DNA of 55,643 bases. Source: Candidatus Poribacteria bacterium. Lineage in GTDB: Bacteria; Poribacteria; WGA-4E; B28-G17. The DNA lies in NCBI GenBank assembly GCA_021162805.1, contig JAGGXZ010000168.1, positions 1 to 55,643 of the forward strand, written 5' to 3'. The translations under genes were made by a program, and so were the position numbers. Shown here piece after piece: positions 51,743 through 55,643 of this stretch (the stretch's first letter is position 1; every line of letters begins with the position of its first letter). The notes below the pieces were generated by a model that was given only the letters and a program-made list of their open reading frames with translations, was not told the origin of the DNA and searched no databases.

Positions 51743-52144
51743 CTCGAAGTCAACCCCTTTCCTGGACCGCCCTATCATAACGATCGGGAAATCCACCAGA
51801 TTTGTCCGACAATGAGGTAGGGCTACCCCATGTCCTATGGCGGTGCTTTCCAACCCTTCCCTGTTTAACAGATTTTGGAACAGACGGATCTTGAGGAAGG
51901 AATGATCGATCCCCTCCAACATATCGAGCATCTCCTTGAGAGCGCCCACTTTATCCCGTGACTTTATGTCAAGACATATCAGATCCTTACGTATGACATT
52001 AGAAAGCATAACCTCTGCTCGGAACATACCGATATCGAGATGAAGGTTTAACCTTAGGCTAAGCAATTTGCGTGCCATCTTATTAACCCAGGGAAATCGG
52101 GCCTTTTCAGGATGAGGGGGAGAGCTAAGATGCAAATTTTGCAC
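51548..52144 (-). CDS. PTS EIIA domain protein, second copy
   Basis: 198 residues from a GTG at 52144 with GAGGGAG 5 bases upstream. The EIIA domain runs from about residue 46 with the active His in GHGVALPHCRT (H111); the first 45 residues are an extension without a clear domain. Its start overlaps the stop of the lipoprotein gene by one base. It is about as long as PtsN-like regulatory EIIA proteins plus the extension. It lacks the antiporter context of the first copy. Confidence 0.7.
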   Translation of the reverse strand: MQNLHLSSPPHPEKARFPWVNKMARKLLSLRLNLHLDIGMFRAEVMLSNVIRKDLICLDIKSRDKVGALKEMLDMLEGIDHSFLKIRLFQNLLNREGLESTAIGHGVALPHCRTNLVDFPIVMIGRSRKGVDFESPDGKPVHLIIMVLVPQSSNVPWLDLISDIMRVIRNETFIRAINLARTPEEVLQAISDIEQGKA

Positions 52145-52752
52145 TATCTCTCCCTCGCAAGTCCATATAGCTCGACCTCTCTGACATAGGCGGGTTTCTC
52201 GACGAGGATACGGTAGACCTGAATAGGGGTGTCGAAGATCCTCTTGAACGCCCTTCCGATGACCTTGTCGCCGGGACGTGGATTAACCTTCTCGACCACC
52301 CCGTCGTTTACCGTCCTGCGGACGTATATGAGTATCTTATCGGTCGTAAACTTGACTTGTCTGAAATCGTATTTCTCCTGTGCCCCCTGGAATACCGATT
52401 TCTTTCTTCTCCTAACCGCCACTGCCGTTCTCCAGGTTTTTAATCTATCATCCCAGAACTTTATGTCGAACCAATATAGGTTGCCGTTATATATGACGAT
52501 CCTTCTTATCTCCCGAGGGCGTGGGAGAGTGATGGTGAAGATCCGTGGTTTATCGCCCGGCTGGACCACGCCATACGTGTCATATTTGCCATCATTGATG
52601 GCAGGGGGTGAAGCGGTCGCTCCCGCGGACTGGAGAGCGTAGTTCTCGCTCCAATTCGGCCCTATCAACAGCCTTGTCCAGAAACACCCGGAAAAGGCTA
52701 AGGCCAACAGGATGAATATAACCGATGAGTTAAACTTTCCGTGAAATCGCAT
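52144..52752 (-). CDS. Lipoprotein with discoidin/F5-8 type C-like fold
   Basis: 202 residues. Lipoprotein signal MRFHGKFNSSVIFILLALAFSGC, lipobox AFSGC. Following residues include ASPPAINDGKYDTYGV and REIRRIVIYNGNLYWFDIKF, the pattern of galactose-binding-like jelly rolls (discoidin), ending VREVELYGLA. A cell-surface glycan-binding role is likely. Overlaps lysE by 23 bases and precedes EIIA. Confidence 0.65.
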   Translation of the reverse strand: MRFHGKFNSSVIFILLALAFSGCFWTRLLIGPNWSENYALQSAGATASPPAINDGKYDTYGVVQPGDKPRIFTITLPRPREIRRIVIYNGNLYWFDIKFWDDRLKTWRTAVAVRRRKKSVFQGAQEKYDFRQVKFTTDKILIYVRRTVNDGVVEKVNPRPGDKVIGRAFKRIFDTPIQVYRILVEKPAYVREVELYGLARER

Positions 52753-53422
52753 TTAATAAAAACCCTCCTTTTGCGGCGGTGTATACGAAATACGCCCCGA
52801 ATAGAAACAGGAACATGGAGCAGAACATCAGGAAAAGCCTGTATACCTTGTCGTTTATAAACCTCCCGCCTAAGGTTAAGCTGATCCCAACGGCGCCATA
52901 CCAGGCGAGGTCCGAGGAGATGTGTCCGATATAGAAGGAGGGCAGCAGGATGAAACTGCCTTTGATCGCTTTAGAGACGAAGGTCGCCCCGACGGTCAGC
53001 CACCAGATGGTCCAAAACGGATTTGAGAGGCTCACGATGACCCCAAGACCGAAGGGTTTAAGGAACTTTCCTCCCTCTTTTCCCCTCCCAGGTTGAGCTT
53101 TCTCCAGCAACGATCCGATGCTTGGGCGCGTATGGCGAAAGGCATCTTTGATCATCCACACGGCCATCCATATCATGACCATGCCGCCGGTTATACCGAT
53201 CATCTTAAAGATGAAAGGTTTATCCATGACCTCCTTCAGCCCAAATGTGAGGCCCACCACGGTGAAGAGTTCAAGAAGACTGTGTCCCGCGACGATCATG
53301 ATCGCCGCTATGAGCCCTAGCCTCAGGGTCTGGGATATCGTCACCAGGAGCAGAGGCCCAGGCGTAATAGCCCCTGAGAAGCCGACTATGAAAGCGGTCA
53401 GAAACATACTCAACGGCGACAT
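52730..53422 (-). CDS. LysE/RhtB-family amino acid exporter
   Basis: 230 residues, about six membrane helices. Starts FLTAFIVGFSGAITPGPLLLVTISQTLRLGL, the LysE family signature (TPGP loop), with VIVSLSNPFWTIWWLTVGATF near residue 130. Exports an amino acid or small metabolite at the inner membrane. It has a promoter 30 bases upstream and leads a three-gene run. Confidence 0.88.
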   Translation of the reverse strand: MSPLSMFLTAFIVGFSGAITPGPLLLVTISQTLRLGLIAAIMIVAGHSLLELFTVVGLTFGLKEVMDKPFIFKMIGITGGMVMIWMAVWMIKDAFRHTRPSIGSLLEKAQPGRGKEGGKFLKPFGLGVIVSLSNPFWTIWWLTVGATFVSKAIKGSFILLPSFYIGHISSDLAWYGAVGISLTLGGRFINDKVYRLFLMFCSMFLFLFGAYFVYTAAKGGFLLNAISRKV

Positions 53423-53451
53423 GATGACACCCCGCGGATCAGCTCGCCTAT

Positions 53452-53480
53452 ATGGTAATAGATCGGCGGGGTTAAGTCAA
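53452..53480 (-). promoter_or_regulatory. Promoter of lysE
   Basis: TTGACT (53480-53475), 17-base spacer, TACCAT (53457-53452) on the minus strand. Confidence 0.45.
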
Positions 53481-53558
53481 GCCGAAGGGCATATAGGCTG
53501 TAGAGGCCATGGACATCCGCATGAGGATACCCCTTTTCTAACCTCCTGAAATAATAAT

Positions 53559-53690
53559 GTCATTTGTCGTCATTTATGGTCATTTGTAGTCATTATCATG
53601 ATGGTGACGTCTATCTGTCCAACGTCCAGGGTCTGAGGATTACAGGTTATCAGCCGGCGGATGTTTTCAATGGCGGCGAAGCCGAATGAC
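53559..53690. repeat. GTCATTT-type element, copy 2, interrupted
   Basis: Left arm of four iterated GTCATTT units (53559-53594) and the right-centre GGCGGCGAAGCCGAATGAC (53672-53690), as in copy 1, but separated by 77 unrelated bases. It looks like an element with an insertion. No gene is seen in this intergenic region (53423-53829). Confidence 0.5.
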
Positions 53691-53829
53691 CCAATGGTTG
53701 CCCAAGATGGCGTAGCGCTTGCACAGGCGATTATAAACGGCTTGCGGGACGTCGTCAAGGAACCTTGCATATCGATCTGTGATGTCTTAACATTATCCCA
53801 ACAGCGGGCCGGATAATAGGAGGATTTCG

Positions 53830-55095
53830 ATGAACGTAGTTGAAGGTTTACCCTTTGATGCCGCCCCTTTTGGCCAACCGCTGCCGGAGGGAAACGGCTG
53901 GCGATGGGAGGATCTGCGCGAGCTACATCGGGTGACCCTCGTCTTTCGGGAAAAGCCTCCTCAGGAGATCCGCCTGCAGTACTGGCTGACATCCTGGCCC
54001 CATCGCAGGCTACCCAAAGACCATGTCCCCGAAGGCGGTAGCGTCGGCTGGTGGGGATTAGGCGATTGGTTCACGGGCAGATGGCAGACGGCCGATACGT
54101 CCCTCCTCATCGAGGAGGACAGGGCCATCTTCACCTTTCGACCGCTGAACGAGAGGGAGTTCCCCGATATGACTGATCTTCCCGCCACCTATCGCACGAC
54201 CTTTCAGATCCGATGGCTGGCGGAGGAATTGCCGCCGCTTGAGCGGATAGAGGCGCATACCGATTCGGTCTGGGCATCTTCGACGCTGACCGTGCTCTGG
54301 CGATCGATCCCCTCTTCGACGCCGATCTTTGAAACCTTTAACGGACATATATCATCGGTGCGGAGGGTGAATCCGAGATGTTATCGCGTTACACTATGGC
54401 GAACTCGCAATCCCGATCCGAACTCCTTCGACAGAACGCTTCTCACCGTCCATAGCGATTCGACCTTCACCGTGGCGATCGACGATCTGGATGCAGGTCC
54501 TGTCTATCTGCCCGATTACGACATCTGTGTTGTGAAGGGCGAGGAGGAGAGGGATTTCACGGGCCTCGTCGCCGCCATACGGGTTAACTCACCGCCCAGC
54601 CTTTACGATCTCATCTCAGAGCTGCCGGAGCAGAGCTGGGAGCGTGCCTGGCGGAACATGGTTCCCAAACGGGGACGGTTATACCTACCCCTGGGAATGG
54701 ACGGGGGACGACAGAGGACAATCTCTTCCTCTCGTCACATTACGGCTACAAGGTTGAAGATTTCAAGCGCCATTGGTTCGATCGGGGCGGTCTTTCATTA
54801 CAGGGCGGATTGGCAGACCAACGCCACCGATATCCTACACCAGATCCATTGCAGCGGTATATCGCTCAAGGGCGCTCTGGAGTGGGTTTACCCCACCTTA
54901 CATTCAGAGGGGACCAGGCATTCGATAGAACGAAACACGAAGATCGCGATGAAACTGATAATGGAGAACCGCCTTAAAGTCGATCCGCTCCTAAGCCATG
55001 TGATCAAGCCTGAACGGATAAAATCGGCATATGAGGGGCTCCTCAATCGGAAGGATGAGTTCATAGGGGTAGTCATAGATTGGTCTGAGGAGTAA
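53830..55095 (+). pseudogene. Chimeric ORF: secreted-type glycan-protein N-terminus joined to a zinc-dependent dehydrogenase tail
   Basis: 421 codons, ideal ribosome site (AGGAGGATTTCG) before the ATG. The first about 290 residues (GWWGLGDWFTGRWQTAD, ERIEAHTDSVWAS, RGRLYLPLGMDGG) resemble a large exported beta-rich protein found in this kind of genome; it breaks after GGRQR. The final 70 residues (TKIAMKLIMENRLKVDPLLSHV, IKSAYEGLLNRKDEFIGVVID) are the C-terminus of a medium-chain, zinc-binding alcohol dehydrogenase family enzyme. The middle, about 60 residues, fits neither in any clear frame. Most likely a fusion created by deletion, so probably non-functional. Confidence 0.6.
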
Positions 55096-55141
55096 ACCTG
55101 AGCTCCAGCATAGCGATATGGCATCTCCTTACGATTATCCC

Positions 55142-55456
55142 TCAATCCGGAAAAACCCACAGGTTTTCCTCCCCGCGTTTAAGTTCCGTCTCGATTATCC
55201 TTCGCTCACCCTGAGGGGGTTGAAGCTCAACCCTATATCTTCTGTAAAATCCCCTCAACTTAAGCTCACCGTCCGAGCCGGTTCGGCCTTCGATCTCAGT
55301 CCGTCATTTTCCCTTAACCAGTTCCGTCAACCTCTCGTAGGCCGGTTTAGGGGACATATCCTTGCGCAGGAAACCCGCTGCCGTGCCCTGCCATGCCCCT
55401 CTATCGGAGAAATCCCACCAGGTTATCGCCTCGACGGAAGGATGGCTGAAGAGCAT
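55142..55456 (-). pseudogene. GH10 endo-1,4-beta-xylanase C-terminal remnant with in-frame TGA
   Basis: Minus strand. LFSHPSVEAITWWDFSDRG and KDMSPKPAYERL match the C-terminus of GH10 xylanases, and after the TGA at 55306-55304 the frame continues 53 codons (KLRGFYRRYRVEL) as in xylanases that carry a trailing beta module. The TGA stands where Trp is expected (KGK-x-RTEIEG). No start or N-terminal barrel is present; an in-frame TGA lies just upstream of the first ATG. A degraded remnant. Confidence 0.6.
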
Positions 55457-55517
55457 ATCTCCTCATCCTCCCATAGGAAGATGTTGCACCCGAATTTAAA
55501 CTCATGCTTGATCTGGT

Positions 55518-55546
55518 CGCTCATATTTTCGGTGAGTGTAGCAGAG
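55518..55546. repeat. 29-bp repeat, copy 2
   Basis: Partner of 43034-43062, three differences; again in non-coding DNA. Confidence 0.5.
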
Positions 55547-55555
55547 AGCTGATTT

Positions 55556-55629
55556 GCGTAGTGCGTAATGCGTGCGGCGTAAAGCGCCTTACGCTCTACG
55601 CCCTACTCTCTACGCCTTGCGCACTACGC
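55556..55629. repeat. Inverted-repeat hairpin at the window end
   Basis: Perfect 10-base arms GCGTAGTGCG (55556-55565) and CGCACTACGC (55620-55629) enclose further short palindromes built from GCGTAA and TACGC units. It resembles a repetitive extragenic palindrome-type element. The right end of the window follows. Confidence 0.5.
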
Positions 55630-55643
55630 TTGATGGATAACCG

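Noticed and set aside
53570-53992. Minus-strand 140-codon ORF over the repeat
   Set aside because: It reads through the GTCATTT element and the start of the next gene; no protein features.
55142-55456. TGA as a coding (Trp) codon
   Set aside because: Other genes in the window, including intact ones such as pup (31119-31117), use TGA as the terminator, so a recoded genetic code is unlikely.

Overview
No single gene fixes the taxonomy. The window looks like a chromosomal piece, perhaps metagenome-assembled, of an uncultured, diderm-like, moderately GC-rich bacterium. It has many lipoproteins, secreted carbohydrate-active proteins, paired Gfo/Idh/MocA oxidoreductases and AP-endonuclease-fold sugar isomerases, and a complete Pup-proteasome operon. 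That mix suggests a non-actinobacterial lineage such as Poribacteria or a related phylum (inference, low to moderate confidence). I saw no rRNA, tRNA or CRISPR array.

Layout. 1-8.4 kb (minus strand): a tightly packed run from argD through an unknown protein, a TPR lipoprotein, a DarT/DarG toxin-antitoxin pair, iolB, two aldolases and a PPi-type phosphofructokinase to a partial Uma2-like gene. 8.5-18.6 kb (plus): a sugar isomerase, remnants, a broken heparinase-like/FG-GAP gene, an RNA uracil methyltransferase, two Gfo/Idh/MocA dehydrogenases and another isomerase, ending in a strong hairpin. 18.6-28.2 kb: purL with its own promoter; a three-gene minus operon (EIIA, CPA2 antiporter, PII-like protein); a DUF3108 protein; a HepT/MntA pair; pyruvate phosphate dikinase; and the 3' remnant of an IS200/IS605-type tnpB element.

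28.2-36.1 kb (minus): TPR lipoprotein, proteasomal ATPase (Mpa/ARC), dop, pup, prcB, prcA and pafA, transcribed together from a near-consensus sigma-70-type promoter. Pup already ends in GGE, so it needs no deamidation before ligation. 36.1-41.1 kb (minus): an ACT-domain protein, a UPF0210 protein, glpK and an orphan histidine kinase. 41.2-46 kb (plus): a Nudix hydrolase, a family 2 glycosyltransferase, a second nucleotidyltransferase/HEPN pair and two secreted glycan-related proteins. 46-50.7 kb (minus): a 1249-residue GH13-type protein and a small paralogue of its C-terminal module. 51.1-55.6 kb: a Flp-type pilin behind a sigma-54-like promoter, a second EIIA, a discoidin-like lipoprotein, a LysE exporter, and a decaying tail with a chimeric ORF and a GH10 xylanase remnant carrying an in-frame TGA.

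How the genes work together: PPi-PFK and PPDK suggest PPi-linked, reversible glycolysis. iolB with two aldolases suggests inositol catabolism feeding triose phosphate. The proteasome operon gives tagged protein turnover. The most unusual local structures are a 131-bp near-identical duplication (39045-39175 and 50724-50854) that puts the same promoter in front of glpK and of the GH13 gene, DarTG embedded in a metabolic operon, and the EIIA/antiporter/PII-like operon.
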